DNA of 64,000 nt from Rhodoferax sp. U11-2br (GCF_018619435.1 NZ_JAHFZF010000005.1:62001-126000); one strand, 5' to 3'. Shown: positions 1-8,488, numbered from the stretch's first letter. Notes: generated from the sequence alone by a model not told the origin. Numbers and translations: made by a program.

Positions 1-114
1 ACCCACCAAGGCGCCTGTGCCAACCCAGAGACGCACCGTGCGCTGGAAGCCGTGTTTGACCACCGCCTCACCATTCACCCGCTGGCCAATCAGTGGGTGG
101 CTTTACCGAATTAA
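1..114 (+). CDS. C-terminal end of an upstream protein, probably a B12 ABC-transporter ATPase
   Basis: An open frame runs from base 1 to a TAA at 112-114 and supplies the last 37 residues of a gene that starts before the window. The tail contains HRALEAVFDHRLTIHPLA, which resembles the C-terminal end of FecE/BtuD-type ATP-binding proteins. It ends 4 bases before cobO, so it probably belongs to the same operon, and a cobalamin or cobinamide importer would fit there. The catalytic motifs lie outside the window, so the family call is tentative. Confidence 0.45.
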   Translation, partial: THQGACANPETHRALEAVFDHRLTIHPLANQWVALPN

Positions 115-118
115 CACC

Positions 119-688
119 ATGCAAACCGAAACACCCCCCACCGACAAGCGCTACGAAAAACCCGAGGGCGAACGCCGTGGCCTGGTCATCGTCAACACCG
201 GTGACGGCAAAGGCAAAAGTACCGCCGCCTTTGGCCTGGCACTGCGCGCCCATGGCCGAGGCAAGGCCGTGAAGATTTTCCAGTTCATGAAAGTGCCCTC
301 GGCGCGGTTTGGGGAACACCGCATGTTTGAGCAGCTCGGTATTCCGATTGAAGGCCTGGGCGATGGCTTCAGCTGGAAAAGCCAGGACCTGGAGCACTCG
401 GCCCAGCTGGCACGTGACGGCTGGCTCAAAGCCAAAGCCGCCATCCTGAGCGCTGACTACTTCATGGTCACGCTCGACGAGATCACCTACCCGCTGATCT
501 ACGGCTGGTTGCCTTTGGACGATGTGTTGCAGACGCTGCGCAGCCGTCCCAAGGATGTGACGGTGGTGCTGACCGGGCGGCGTTGCCCGCCTGAGATCAT
601 TGCGCTGGCCGACACTGTGACCGAGATGACCCTGGTCAAACACGCGTTTCAGGCCGGTGTGCCGGCGCAGCGTGGGATTGAAGACTGA
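119..688 (+). CDS. cobO: Cob(I)yrinic acid a,c-diamide adenosyltransferase CobO
   Basis: CobO transfers the 5'-deoxyadenosyl group of ATP to the cobalt of cob(I)yrinic acid a,c-diamide (or salvaged corrinoids) in the cytoplasm. The 189-residue product has the family P-loop GDGKGKST at residues 28-35, followed by AAFGLALRAHGRG, and ends with the conserved TEMTLVKHAFQAGVPAQRGIE-like tail. The length is normal for CobO/BtuR. The frame opens at 17, but the ATG at 119, just after the upstream stop, gives the standard N-terminus. The gene heads a run of corrinoid genes on the same strand. Confidence 0.95.
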   Translation: MQTETPPTDKRYEKPEGERRGLVIVNTGDGKGKSTAAFGLALRAHGRGKAVKIFQFMKVPSARFGEHRMFEQLGIPIEGLGDGFSWKSQDLEHSAQLARDGWLKAKAAILSADYFMVTLDEITYPLIYGWLPLDDVLQTLRSRPKDVTVVLTGRRCPPEIIALADTVTEMTLVKHAFQAGVPAQRGIED

Positions 689-739
689 GCGACGACTGAA
701 ACACAACAGGCGCTGCTTTTTCAACAGGACACAAACCTC

Positions 740-1210
740 ATGAACTACATCACCTGGTTCCTGGACCACGACCAAAAGCACCGCAGCATTGTGGACAGGC
801 TCAAGCAGGATGGCTTGTCCTCTGAGCAGATCATGGATTACTTCGAGTTCAGCAACATGCTGGCCAAGGAGCCGGACTTTTGCCTGCTGTATGCCGAGGG
901 CAAGAAGTGCCACAACATCGCCTACCTCAACTGCTACATGTGTGCCTGCCCGTTTTTCAGGTTCAACGACGAGGGTGTGCCCGACGGCGAGGGCATTCTG
1001 GTCAAAAGCCAGTGCGCCATCCACTCCACCAAGTCAGACCGTTTTGTCTACCAGGGTGTGGCGCATCTGGACTGCTCACGCTGCACCGTGCCCCACACCC
1101 GGACCTTCATCAAGAACAACTTCAACGAGGCCTGGCACGAGATGATGAAAAATTGTGCCCCACCCGAGCCAGACGCCCACGCGCATGACGTGGTTTCGGC
1201 GGCGCGGTAG
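740..1210 (+). CDS. Cysteine-rich putative metal-binding protein in the cobalamin operon
   Basis: This 156-residue soluble protein has ten or so cysteines in a fixed pattern: KKC, then NCYMCACPFF, then SQC, and DCSRCTVPH. The spacing and the final DCSxCTxPH block look like the Pfam 'cysteine-rich small domain' (PF04071), a probable metal-binding module I associate with corrinoid gene neighbourhoods. It lies 51 bases after cobO and 49 before bioB, so it is probably co-transcribed. No function is established. It could bind Zn, Co or an Fe-S cluster, and a role in cobalt handling is only a guess from context. The ATG at 740 follows an AACAGGA ribosome binding site. Confidence 0.7.
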   Translation: MNYITWFLDHDQKHRSIVDRLKQDGLSSEQIMDYFEFSNMLAKEPDFCLLYAEGKKCHNIAYLNCYMCACPFFRFNDEGVPDGEGILVKSQCAIHSTKSDRFVYQGVAHLDCSRCTVPHTRTFIKNNFNEAWHEMMKNCAPPEPDAHAHDVVSAAR

Positions 1211-1259
1211 TGGCTTTGGCCCGTGACGGCTTTCTTTGAACAACTTTTTTGCAAATCCC

Positions 1260-2297
1260 ATGACCCAAACCACCACTGACTTCACCACCAGCCCGTTGCA
1301 CTTTCACGCCTGCCTGGACCAACACCCCGAGCGCCCCGCCTCTGGCCAACCGGTCTGGACGGTGGAGCAGGTGCTGGCGCTGTTTGATCTGCCGTTCTCC
1401 GACCTGATCTTTCAGGCCCAGACGGTGCACCGCGCCCACTTTGACCCGAACCTGATCGAGCTGGCCACACTGGTGTCGGTCAAAACCGGCGGCTGCCCGG
1501 AAGACTGCAGCTACTGCCCGCAGTCGGTGCACTTTGACACCGGTGTGCAGGCCAGCAAACTCATGGGCGTGGAGACGGTCCGCCAGGCCGCTGTGGCCGC
1601 CAAAGAAGCCGGGGCCAGCCGTTTTTGTATGGGTGCCGCCTGGCGTGCGCCGAAAGACCGCGACATCGAAGCAGTGGCCGAACTGGTGCGCACCGTCAAA
1701 GCCACCGGGCTGGAAGCCTGCGCCACCCTGGGCATGTTGTCGAACGGCCAGGCCCAAACGCTGCGCGACGCCGGGCTGGATTACTACAACCACAACTTGG
1801 ATAGCGCCCCCGATTTTTACGGCGACATCATCTCCACCCGCGACTACCAGGACCGCCTGGACACCCTGGCGCGGGTGCGCGAGGCGGGCATCAGCGTCTG
1901 TTGTGGCGGCATCGTGGGCCTGGGCGAATCGCGTTTGCAGCGTGCCGCACTGGTGGCTGAGCTGGCCAATTTATCGCCGTACCCGGAGTCGGTGCCGATC
2001 AACCACCTGGTCAAGGTGGCAGGCACACCGCTGGCTGACCAGCCGGACCTGGACCCGCTGGAGTTTGTGCGCACCATTGCGGTGGCACGCATCACCATGC
2101 CGATGGCACGGGTGCGTTTGTCGGCCGGGCGTCAGAGCATGGGTGACGCGGTGCAGGCCCTGTGTTTTGTGGCCGGTGCCAACTCGATTTTTTACGGCGA
2201 CAAGTTACTGACCACCGACAACCCGCTAGGCAGTGAAGACCAGGCCCTGCTGGCACGTCTGGGGCTGCAAACCGGCAAACCAATGCCCAGAGCCTGA
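1260..2297 (+). CDS. bioB: Biotin synthase BioB (radical SAM)
   Basis: BioB inserts sulfur into dethiobiotin to make biotin, using S-adenosylmethionine and two Fe-S clusters. The radical SAM cysteines are visible in [13 protein letters not shown] (CxxxCxxC, near residue 65), followed by [13 protein letters not shown] and LDYYNHNLD, all typical BioB blocks. The ATG at 1260 gives 345 residues; a TTG at 1236 is in frame but has no better ribosome site. It is unusual that bioB sits inside a cobalamin operon, between the cysteine-rich gene and cbiB (5-base gap), rather than with bioA/F/D. Confidence 0.95.
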   Translation: MTQTTTDFTTSPLHFHACLDQHPERPASGQPVWTVEQVLALFDLPFSDLIFQAQTVHRAHFDPNLIELATLVSVKTGGCPEDCSYCPQSVHFDTGVQASKLMGVETVRQAAVAAKEAGASRFCMGAAWRAPKDRDIEAVAELVRTVKATGLEACATLGMLSNGQAQTLRDAGLDYYNHNLDSAPDFYGDIISTRDYQDRLDTLARVREAGISVCCGGIVGLGESRLQRAALVAELANLSPYPESVPINHLVKVAGTPLADQPDLDPLEFVRTIAVARITMPMARVRLSAGRQSMGDAVQALCFVAGANSIFYGDKLLTTDNPLGSEDQALLARLGLQTGKPMPRA

Positions 2298-2302
2298 TAA
2301 GC

Positions 2303-3346
2303 ATGAGTCTGCTCGTTCCCGCCCTGGCCATGCTGCTGGCTTTGCTGGTTGACCGCTGGTTCGGCGAGCCACCGCTGCGCTTGCACCCGGTGGTGTGGAT
2401 GGGCAATTACTTGGGCTGGGCCGGGGGGCGTTTGCAGCGTGGTTTGCGCTCGGCCGTGCCGGTGGTGGTGAGCAACGCGCCGCTGGCAGCGCGTGAAGAG
2501 GCTGCAGATTACAAGGCCTTTTGGCTTGGGGCCCTTTATTGGACAGGGGGACTAGCTCTGTTTACCGTAGCGGCCGTGTGGCTGGAGAACATGCTCAGGA
2601 TGCTCGGACGCTGGGCGGCAAGCCTGGTCACAGACGCTGGCATCGCCGGGTGTTTGGCCAGCGCAGTGGTGGTTGTGTTGTTGGCACTGCTGCTCAAACC
2701 CATGCTGGCCTGGGCCATGCTCAAAGGTGAGGTGTTGGCGGTAGAGGTTGCTTTGGGGCAGTCTTTGCAAGCCGGGCGCGACCGCCTGAACTGGCTGGTC
2801 AGTCGCGACACCACCAGCCTGAGTGAGGCCGAGGTGCGTGAAAGCGCCATCGAGTCGCTGGCCGAGAACCTCAGCGACTCGGTGGTGGCGCCAATTTTCT
2901 GGTTTGTGCTGCTGGGTCTGCCCGGGGCGGTGGCCTACCGCTTTGCCAACACGGCGGATGCGATGTGGGGCTACAAAGGCATTTACAAAGGCCAGAACTG
3001 GGAGTGGGCCGGCAAATGGGCGGCACGCTTCGACGATGTGCTGAACTGGCTGCCGTCCCGCCTGACCGGGCTGCTGCTGGCCCTGACTTGTGGTCTGCGT
3101 CTGAACAGCTTGCGGCGTGAGGCTATCAAAACGCCGTCGCCCAACAGCGGCTGGCCGATGGCCGCGATGGCGCTGGCTTTGCACATCCACCTGGGCAAAC
3201 CGGGTGTGTATGTGCTCAACCCTGGGGGAAAGGATGCGTTGGCCGTGCATACCGGCCAAGCTGTCGTGTGTGCATCCAAAGTGCTGCTGGCCCTGATACC
3301 TGTTGCGCTGCTAGCTCTTTATTTCAGAGCGATCATTCTTTCATGA
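2303..3346 (+). CDS. cbiB: Adenosylcobinamide-phosphate synthase CbiB
   Basis: CbiB (CobD in Pseudomonas naming) is an inner-membrane protein that attaches (R)-1-amino-2-propanol or its phosphate to adenosylcobyric acid. The 347-residue product opens with the family signature LLVDRWFGEPPLRLHPVVWMG and later shows ESLAENLSDSVVAPIFW and NTADAMWGYK, both conserved in CbiB. Several hydrophobic segments are present. Its stop overlaps the next start as ATGA at 3343-3346, so translation is coupled to the decarboxylase gene. A stretch near 2530-2573 resembles the local dispersed repeat but is too diverged to call. Confidence 0.93.
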   Translation: MSLLVPALAMLLALLVDRWFGEPPLRLHPVVWMGNYLGWAGGRLQRGLRSAVPVVVSNAPLAAREEAADYKAFWLGALYWTGGLALFTVAAVWLENMLRMLGRWAASLVTDAGIAGCLASAVVVVLLALLLKPMLAWAMLKGEVLAVEVALGQSLQAGRDRLNWLVSRDTTSLSEAEVRESAIESLAENLSDSVVAPIFWFVLLGLPGAVAYRFANTADAMWGYKGIYKGQNWEWAGKWAARFDDVLNWLPSRLTGLLLALTCGLRLNSLRREAIKTPSPNSGWPMAAMALALHIHLGKPGVYVLNPGGKDALAVHTGQAVVCASKVLLALIPVALLALYFRAIILS

Positions 3347-4365
3347 CACACATACCACACAGCTCCTGGACCCATGGCGGCGCCGATGCCCTGGGCGCGG
3401 CGCGCTTTGATTTCTCGACCAACAGCAACGCCTGTGGCCCGTGTCCGCAAGCGCTGGCAGCGGTGCAGGCGGCAGATGCCAGCCATTACCCCGACCCGGC
3501 CTACACGACCCTGCGCCAAAGCCTGGCGGCCTTTCATGGGGTGGCGCCTGAGCGGGTGCTGCTGGCCAGTAGCGCCAGTGAGGCCATCTTTCGGCTCACC
3601 GCCTGGGCGAAGCAACAGGGTGTGGGCAGCGTGTGTCTGCCCGACCACCATTACGGTGACTACGCGCGCGCTGCCCAGGCCTGGGGCTTGTTGCACCGTG
3701 ATGACCCGACGGATGCCTTATGCTGGGCCTGTGAGCCGTCGAGCCCGCTGGGCCAGTCCCATGAACCCTGGTTTCTGGACACAGCGCGGTTCACGGTGTT
3801 GGACCGCGCGTATGCGCCTCTGCGGCTCAGCGGCGAGGCATCTTTGAACGCAGCTCAGCTGGACCAGGTCTGGCAGCTGTTCACCCCCAACAAGGCACTC
3901 GGTCTGACCGGTGTACGTGCAGCGTATTTGATAGCGCCTAGCCCTTTTGAAACAAGGGATGGAGGCCAAAAAGACCTGGATTTTGAGCGACTCAAGCTGA
4001 TGGCGCCCTCGTGGGTGCTTGGTGCCCACGGCGTCGCCTTGTTGCAATCCTGGGTATCCCCTGAAGTGCAAGCCTGGTTGGCCGACAGCCTCACATGTTT
4101 GCGCGACTGGAAAGCCCGGCAGATCGACCTGTTGCAACAGCTGGGCTGGCAAGTGGCGCCCAGCGAAGCCAACTACTTCTGCGCCCGGCCACCTGTGCCG
4201 ATGGATCTGGCGACTCTGCGCCAGCACGGCATCAAGCTGCGCGATGCCACCTCCTTTGGTCTGCCCGGCTGGTACCGGCTGGGCGTGCTGGCACCACAGG
4301 CGCAGGACGCGCTGGTGGCCGCGCTGACCAACACAACAACAACGATTTTGGAAACCTCCACATGA
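3343..4365 (+). CDS. cobD: L-threonine-O-3-phosphate decarboxylase (PLP enzyme)
   Basis: This PLP-dependent fold-type I enzyme makes (R)-1-amino-2-propanol phosphate for the corrinoid nucleotide loop; it is called CobC in Pseudomonas and CobD in Salmonella. The N-terminus has HGG and DFSTNSNACGP, and the PLP lysine is in FTPNKALGLTGVRAAY. The 340-residue length is normal. It overlaps cbiB by ATGA at its start and cobQ by ATGA at its end. Just after the PLP block, bases 3927-3972 match the dispersed palindromic repeat and are translated as an apparent extra surface segment (SPFETRDGGQ), which suggests an in-frame insertion that was tolerated. Confidence 0.9.
   Translation: MTHIPHSSWTHGGADALGAARFDFSTNSNACGPCPQALAAVQAADASHYPDPAYTTLRQSLAAFHGVAPERVLLASSASEAIFRLTAWAKQQGVGSVCLPDHHYGDYARAAQAWGLLHRDDPTDALCWACEPSSPLGQSHEPWFLDTARFTVLDRAYAPLRLSGEASLNAAQLDQVWQLFTPNKALGLTGVRAAYLIAPSPFETRDGGQKDLDFERLKLMAPSWVLGAHGVALLQSWVSPEVQAWLADSLTCLRDWKARQIDLLQQLGWQVAPSEANYFCARPPVPMDLATLRQHGIKLRDATSFGLPGWYRLGVLAPQAQDALVAALTNTTTTILETST
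3927..3972 (+). repeat. Dispersed palindromic repeat, copy inside a coding sequence
   Basis: The stretch reads TTTGATAGCGCCTAGCCC, then TTTTGAAAC, then AAGGGATGGAGGCCAAAAA. It matches the window's repeat consensus: an AT-rich flank, ATAGC, CTAGCCCTT, a short loop, AAGGGCT, then AGGCC and an AT-rich flank. It is in frame in the decarboxylase gene. Confidence 0.65.
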
Positions 4366-5861
4366 CCGCCAAATGCATCATGGTCCTGGGCACCACCAGT
4401 GGCGCCGGCAAAAGCTGGCTGGCCACCGCACTGTGCCGCTACTACGCGCGCCAGGGTCTCAAAGTGGCGCCGTTCAAGGCGCAGAACATGAGCAACAACG
4501 CCAGGGTGGTGAATGGCCAGGGCGAGATCGGTTCCGCCCAGTACTTCCAGGCCCTCGCCGCCAAGGCCGTGCCTGATGTGCGCATGAACCCGCTGCTGCT
4601 CAAGCCCGAAGCCGACACCCACAGCCAGGTGGTGCTGATGGGCGAGGTCAGCGCCGAACTCACCGCCTTGCCCTGGCGCGGGCGCAGCCTCAAGGTCTGG
4701 CCACAGATTGCCGCCGCCTTGGACGCCCTGCGCGCCGAGAACGATGTGGTGGTGATCGAGGGCGCTGGCTCGCCCGCCGAGATCAACCTGTCGGGCAGCG
4801 ACATCGTCAACATGCGGGTGGCGCAGCATTGCAACGCGGCTTGCCTGCTGGTCACTGACATCGACCGCGGTGGCGCCTTTGCCCACCTGTACGGCACCTG
4901 GGCGCTGCTGCCGCCCGAGCAGCGTGGCCTGATCAAAGGCTTTGTGCTCAACAAGTTCCGTGGCGACGCCAGCCTGCTGGCACCGGCGCCGCAGATGCTG
5001 CAAGACCTGACCGGCATTCCGACCGTGGCCACGCTGCCGATGTGGTGGCAACACGGTCTGCCCGAGGAAGACGGTGTGTTTGATGACCGCTCGGTCGCTA
5101 AAGGTTCGGTCAACCTCACCGTGGCTGTGGTGGCTTACCCGCGCATCAGCAACCTGGACGAGTTCCAGCCGCTCAAGAACATCCCCGGTCTGCGTCTGAA
5201 GTGGGTGCGTTCACCGACCGAGCTGGCGGGCCTGAGCACGTCTGACTGGATCGTGTTGCCTGGGTCGAAGAGCACCAGTGCTGACCTGGCCTGGCTGCGT
5301 TCCCAAGGGCTGGACGCCGCCGTGGCCCAACATGCCGCGCGAGGTGGGGCGGTGCTGGGTGTGTGTGGGGGTCTGCAGATGCTCGGTGAGGCGCTGATTG
5401 ACACCCATGGGGTCGACGGCAACGCACCGGGTCTGGGCCTGTTGCCGCTGGTCACACAGTTCGACATGGCCAAAACCGTGCAGCACACCCACAGCACCTT
5501 TGCCACCCACATGCTGGGCCAGCAAACGGGCGCTGCGGCCAACCCCTGGGCGGCGTTGGCGGGTGTGTCGGTGTCCGGCTACGAAATCCACCATGGTCAG
5601 ACCAGCCAGCACCCGGCCATGGCGCAGGCCGGTGACGTGGCGCACGCGGTGTTGCCCGATGGCTTGGGCTGGCAAAACGCGGCGGGCAATGTGCTGGGCA
5701 TTTATTTGCACGGCCTGATGGAGCATCCGGCGGCGTTGCAGGCGCTGTTTGGCGCACGCCTGAGTGGCCCTGTGCCCACACTGGAAACGGTGTTTGAGCG
5801 CATGGCCGACTTTGTTGAAACCCATTTTGAGCCGGGGGCGCTCGACAGCCTGGTGCGCTGA
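4362..5861 (+). CDS. cobQ: Cobyric acid synthase CobQ
   Basis: CobQ (CbiP) uses ATP and glutamine to amidate four side chains of adenosylcobyrinic acid a,c-diamide, giving cobyric acid. The 499-residue product has an N-terminal P-loop-like GTTSGAGKS (residues 10-18), the LLKPEADTHSQVV and VVIEGAGSPAEINL blocks, and a C-terminal class I glutamine amidotransferase domain with nucleophile Cys335 in GVCGGLQMLG and the late GIYLHGL histidine block. The frame is open from 4095, but the ATG at 4362 overlaps the previous stop as ATGA and gives the standard N-terminus. Confidence 0.96.
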   Translation: MTAKCIMVLGTTSGAGKSWLATALCRYYARQGLKVAPFKAQNMSNNARVVNGQGEIGSAQYFQALAAKAVPDVRMNPLLLKPEADTHSQVVLMGEVSAELTALPWRGRSLKVWPQIAAALDALRAENDVVVIEGAGSPAEINLSGSDIVNMRVAQHCNAACLLVTDIDRGGAFAHLYGTWALLPPEQRGLIKGFVLNKFRGDASLLAPAPQMLQDLTGIPTVATLPMWWQHGLPEEDGVFDDRSVAKGSVNLTVAVVAYPRISNLDEFQPLKNIPGLRLKWVRSPTELAGLSTSDWIVLPGSKSTSADLAWLRSQGLDAAVAQHAARGGAVLGVCGGLQMLGEALIDTHGVDGNAPGLGLLPLVTQFDMAKTVQHTHSTFATHMLGQQTGAAANPWAALAGVSVSGYEIHHGQTSQHPAMAQAGDVAHAVLPDGLGWQNAAGNVLGIYLHGLMEHPAALQALFGARLSGPVPTLETVFERMADFVETHFEPGALDSLVR

Positions 5862-5892
5862 AAACAGGCCTGCGCGGGCTGCTATGATTCTG

Positions 5893-6065
5893 CGCTTCAG
5901 GTGCCCGCAGGCTATTGGCCTGCAGGAGAATCGGGAAGACGGTGTAAATCCGTCGCGTGCCCAACGCTGTAAGGCTGATGCCCTTCACAAATAACCACTG
6001 GCTGCCAGGCCGGGAAGGTGTGACGGGGCAGATGACGCCAAGCCAGAAGACCGGCCTGATGTTGT
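5893..6065 (+). promoter_or_regulatory. Cobalamin riboswitch upstream of cobT
   Basis: This leader carries the B12 box AAGCCAGAAGACCGGCCTG at 6040-6058 and upstream riboswitch landmarks: GGTGCCCGCAGGC near 5900, GAATCGGGAAGACGGTGT at about 5928-5945 and AAATCCGTCGCG after it. The order and spacing fit the class I cobalamin riboswitch, which turns downstream genes off when adenosylcobalamin binds. The first good start of cobT (TTG 6121, with AGGGGAC just before it) lies beyond the aptamer, so control of ribosome access is likely. The edges are approximate. Confidence 0.9.
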
Positions 6066-6120
6066 TATGGGTGCTGCAAGGCCGGGCAGCGCCTCCACCA
6101 TTCACGCACAGGGGACTGCT

Positions 6121-7209
6121 TTGAATACCACTCTTCCCGTCCTGACGGACATCTCTTCGCCTGCTCTGACCACGGCACTGCAGGCCAAAATCAACAACAA
6201 AACCAAGCCACTCGGCTCTTTGGGCCGGATTGAAGATCTGGCGCTCAAGCTCGGCCAGATCTTGGGCACGGACAACCCGGTGCTGGACCAAGCCCAGATG
6301 GTGGTGTTTGCCGCCGACCACGGTCTGGTGGCACGGGGTGTGTCGGCCTTCCCCAAAGAGGTGAGCTGGCAGATGGTCGAGAACTTCCTGGCCGGTGGCG
6401 CAGCGGTGAGTGTGTTCTCCAAACAGAACGGCATCGCCCTGAACGTGGTCGACTGCGGTGTGGACCACGACTTTCTGGCCGGTTTGCCATCGGACGCACA
6501 ACGCCCGGGCTTGATGGTGCGTAAGGTGACGGGTGCCGAAGGTGGCACTGCGGATGCTTCGGTGCAGCCCGCCATGACCATCGCTCAGTGCCAGCAGGCC
6601 TTACAAAACGGCATGGACATCGTCAAGAGCCTGCCCGGCAACGCCGTGCTGCTAGGTGAAATGGGCATTGGCAACACCTCGGCCGCATCGCTGTTGCTGG
6701 CCCGCCTGACCGGGCTGGACATCGATGTCTGCACTGGCGCTGGCACCGGCCTGGACGCCCCGGCGGTGCAACGCAAGGCGGCGGTGCTGCGTGAGGTGTT
6801 GACCCGCCATGCGGGTGTGACCGAACCGCTGGAAGTATTGGCCGCTATCGGCGGGCTGGAGATTGCCACCATGGTGGGTGCGGTGATGCAGGCCGCGCAC
6901 GAGCGCCGGGTGGTGGTGGTGGACGGCTTTATTGCTACCAGTTCGATCCTGGTGGCCCATGCCCTGCAGCCGCTGGTGTTGCAGCGTTGTGTGTTTGCCC
7001 ACCGCTCTGGTGAGCGCGGCCATGAGTTCATGTTGCAGCATCTGGGTGTACAAGCCTTGCTGGATCTGGGTCTGCGTCTGGGTGAAGGCTCAGGCGGTGC
7101 GTTGGCCTGGCCGTTGCTGCAGTCGGCCTGCACCATGTTGCGCGAGATGGCGAGTTTTGCGTCGGCTGGTGTGGCCGAGCAGGAGAACAAAGACAGCGTC
7201 AAGGTGTAA
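6121..7209 (+). CDS. cobT: Nicotinate-nucleotide--dimethylbenzimidazole phosphoribosyltransferase CobT
   Basis: CobT activates dimethylbenzimidazole by moving the phosphoribosyl group of nicotinate mononucleotide to it, forming alpha-ribazole phosphate. Conserved blocks include NNKTKPLGSLGRIEDLA, FAADHGL, GEMGIGNTSAAS, HRSGERGH and LGEGSGGALA, where the glutamate is the usual catalytic base. I prefer the TTG at 6121 (362 residues) because AGGGGAC lies 3-9 bases upstream and the earlier ATG at 6067 falls against the riboswitch edge. Expression is likely repressed by cobalamin through the preceding riboswitch. Confidence 0.93.
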   Translation: MNTTLPVLTDISSPALTTALQAKINNKTKPLGSLGRIEDLALKLGQILGTDNPVLDQAQMVVFAADHGLVARGVSAFPKEVSWQMVENFLAGGAAVSVFSKQNGIALNVVDCGVDHDFLAGLPSDAQRPGLMVRKVTGAEGGTADASVQPAMTIAQCQQALQNGMDIVKSLPGNAVLLGEMGIGNTSAASLLLARLTGLDIDVCTGAGTGLDAPAVQRKAAVLREVLTRHAGVTEPLEVLAAIGGLEIATMVGAVMQAAHERRVVVVDGFIATSSILVAHALQPLVLQRCVFAHRSGERGHEFMLQHLGVQALLDLGLRLGEGSGGALAWPLLQSACTMLREMASFASAGVAEQENKDSVKV

Positions 7210-7297
7210 TCACGCGTGTTGCGCTGCCAGCTGACCATGAGCCATGGGCTGTTTCTTTGGTAACTGGCCTTTGACAGCGCAACGTCAACCACAAAAC

Positions 7298-7520
7298 CAG
7301 GCGGGGATGGGCTCAAGGTTTGGGCCGATTTTAAAAAGCGAAGCGTCATGAGGCCCGGGCCTTGAGCCTGTCCCCGCCTGCGCGTGCTGAGGGTTTTGTC
7401 TTTTTGAAAGCAGGCATACCAAAGACCGGTCTGTGGCCTAAACCGCGCCGCGGGCAGGGCGGACGCCGAGGCCTCATGACGCTTCGCTTTTTAAAATCGG
7501 CCTCGACATCCGCCCTACCC
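7298..7520. repeat. Nested inverted-repeat complex filling the cobT-cobS gap
   Basis: The 436-base gap 7210-7645 has no credible gene. It contains a perfect 33-base inverted repeat with arms at 7323-7355 and 7470-7502. Each arm sits inside its own hairpin. The left one is 7298-7326 paired with 7352-7380: 29 positions whose five mismatches would all be G-U pairs in the top-strand RNA. The right one is 7452-7463 with 7509-7520 (11 of 12 pair). The layout looks like two copies of one hairpin element in opposite orientation. The rest of the gap shows nothing I can assign. Confidence 0.8.
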
Positions 7521-7645
7521 ACGACCCTTGGCATGGGTGGACATGATGCTCATCGATGCTCAAACCTAAACCACGGTCAGTGTCACAGCCTGCGCTTTTG
7601 CCACTGCCGCACAATTCTTCACTTCAGGTCACCTTGGACTTTGCC

Positions 7646-8488
7646 ATGACCCAATTCATTCGCCACTACCTGCTGAGCCTGCAGTTCTTTACCCGTATAC
7701 CAATCACCGGGCGTTTGTCGGACTGGGTGGGTTACAGCCCGGCCATGCTGCGGGCCAGTGCCGGGCATTTTCCCGGTGTGGGGGTGCTGGTGGGCGGGCT
7801 GGTGGCCGCAGCGACCGCCGGGTTGCTGATGGCCTTGCCCGCCACCGGCTCGGCACCGCTGGTGGCGGCGGCGCTGGGCACGGTGCTCTCGGTGTTCATC
7901 ACCGGCGCCTTCCATGAGGACGGCCTGGCCGATGTGGCCGACGGCCTGGGTGGCAGCCTTGACCGGCAACGCGCGCTGGACATCATGAAAGACTCGCGCG
8001 TGGGCGCTTTTGGGGCCATCACCGTGGTGCTGGCGTTGCTCTCCAAGGTGACGCTGCTGGGCCTGCTGGGCGACGTCAGTGGCCCGCTGATGGTGGTGGC
8101 GCTGTTTGTGGCACATGTGGTGTCGCGCACCTGGCCGCTGCTGACCATCCGGCTGCTCCCACATGTGGGCAATACCGCCACCTCCAAGTCCAAGCCGCTG
8201 GCCGATCAGATCAGCCCGGGTGCGCTGGTGATTGGGCTTTTATGGTGTTTTATGGCCTTGGCCCTTACTACATATGGGCAAATAGCTACTGACTTCATAG
8301 CGATTGACCTGGAGACAGACAGCCTGCTGCTGGCTTTTGCCAACGGGCTGCTGGCCTCCCTGGTGGCTTGGGGGCTGATGACACGCTGGTTCTGGCGTCG
8401 CCTGCAAGGTTTCACCGGCGACTGTCTGGGTGCCACCCAGCAGGTGTGTGAACTGGCGTTTTACCTCGGGCTGGCGGTGAGTTTGTGA
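7646..8488 (+). CDS. cobS: Adenosylcobinamide-GDP ribazoletransferase CobS
   Basis: CobS is an inner-membrane enzyme that joins GDP-cobinamide and alpha-ribazole (phosphate), the last assembly step of cobalamin. The 280-residue product starts with HYLLSLQFFTRIPI and carries the metal-binding HEDGLADVADGLGG motif followed by ALDIMKDSRVGAFG, all diagnostic of the family, with several membrane segments. The ATG at 7646 gives the standard start although the frame is open from 7556. The stop overlaps the GTG of the phosphatase gene. A dispersed-repeat copy at 8248-8305 is translated within a C-terminal membrane-rich part (residues about 202-220). Confidence 0.93.
   Translation: MTQFIRHYLLSLQFFTRIPITGRLSDWVGYSPAMLRASAGHFPGVGVLVGGLVAAATAGLLMALPATGSAPLVAAALGTVLSVFITGAFHEDGLADVADGLGGSLDRQRALDIMKDSRVGAFGAITVVLALLSKVTLLGLLGDVSGPLMVVALFVAHVVSRTWPLLTIRLLPHVGNTATSKSKPLADQISPGALVIGLLWCFMALALTTYGQIATDFIAIDLETDSLLLAFANGLLASLVAWGLMTRWFWRRLQGFTGDCLGATQQVCELAFYLGLAVSL
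8248..8305 (+). repeat. Dispersed palindromic repeat, copy inside cobS
   Basis: Reading across, TTTATGGCCTTGGCCCTTAC is followed by TACATATGGGCAAATAGC and then TACTGACTTCATAGCGATT. This follows the repeat layout (GGCC, GCCCTTA, loop, GGGC, ATAGC) though with several differences from the consensus. It lies in frame in the coding sequence. Confidence 0.5.

Noticed and set aside
68-1024. 318-codon open frame on the reverse strand across cobO and the cysteine-rich gene
   Set aside because: It runs opposite two genes with clear families, has no recognisable motif or ribosome site, and is a by-product of GC-rich codon use.
2521-2573. Repeat-like stretch in cbiB
   Set aside because: Only GGCCCTTTATT and CTAGCT are similar; the second arm is missing, so it cannot be told from chance.
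5452-6501. 349-codon reverse frame across the end of cobQ, the riboswitch and cobT
   Set aside because: It crosses a well-supported riboswitch and two strong genes; the translation has low-complexity composition and no family features.
7346-7649. Two short overlapping frames between cobT and cobS, both with an MTLRFLKSA-like stretch
   Set aside because: The shared peptide arises because both arms of the 33-base inverted repeat are translated; there is no ribosome site or other support.
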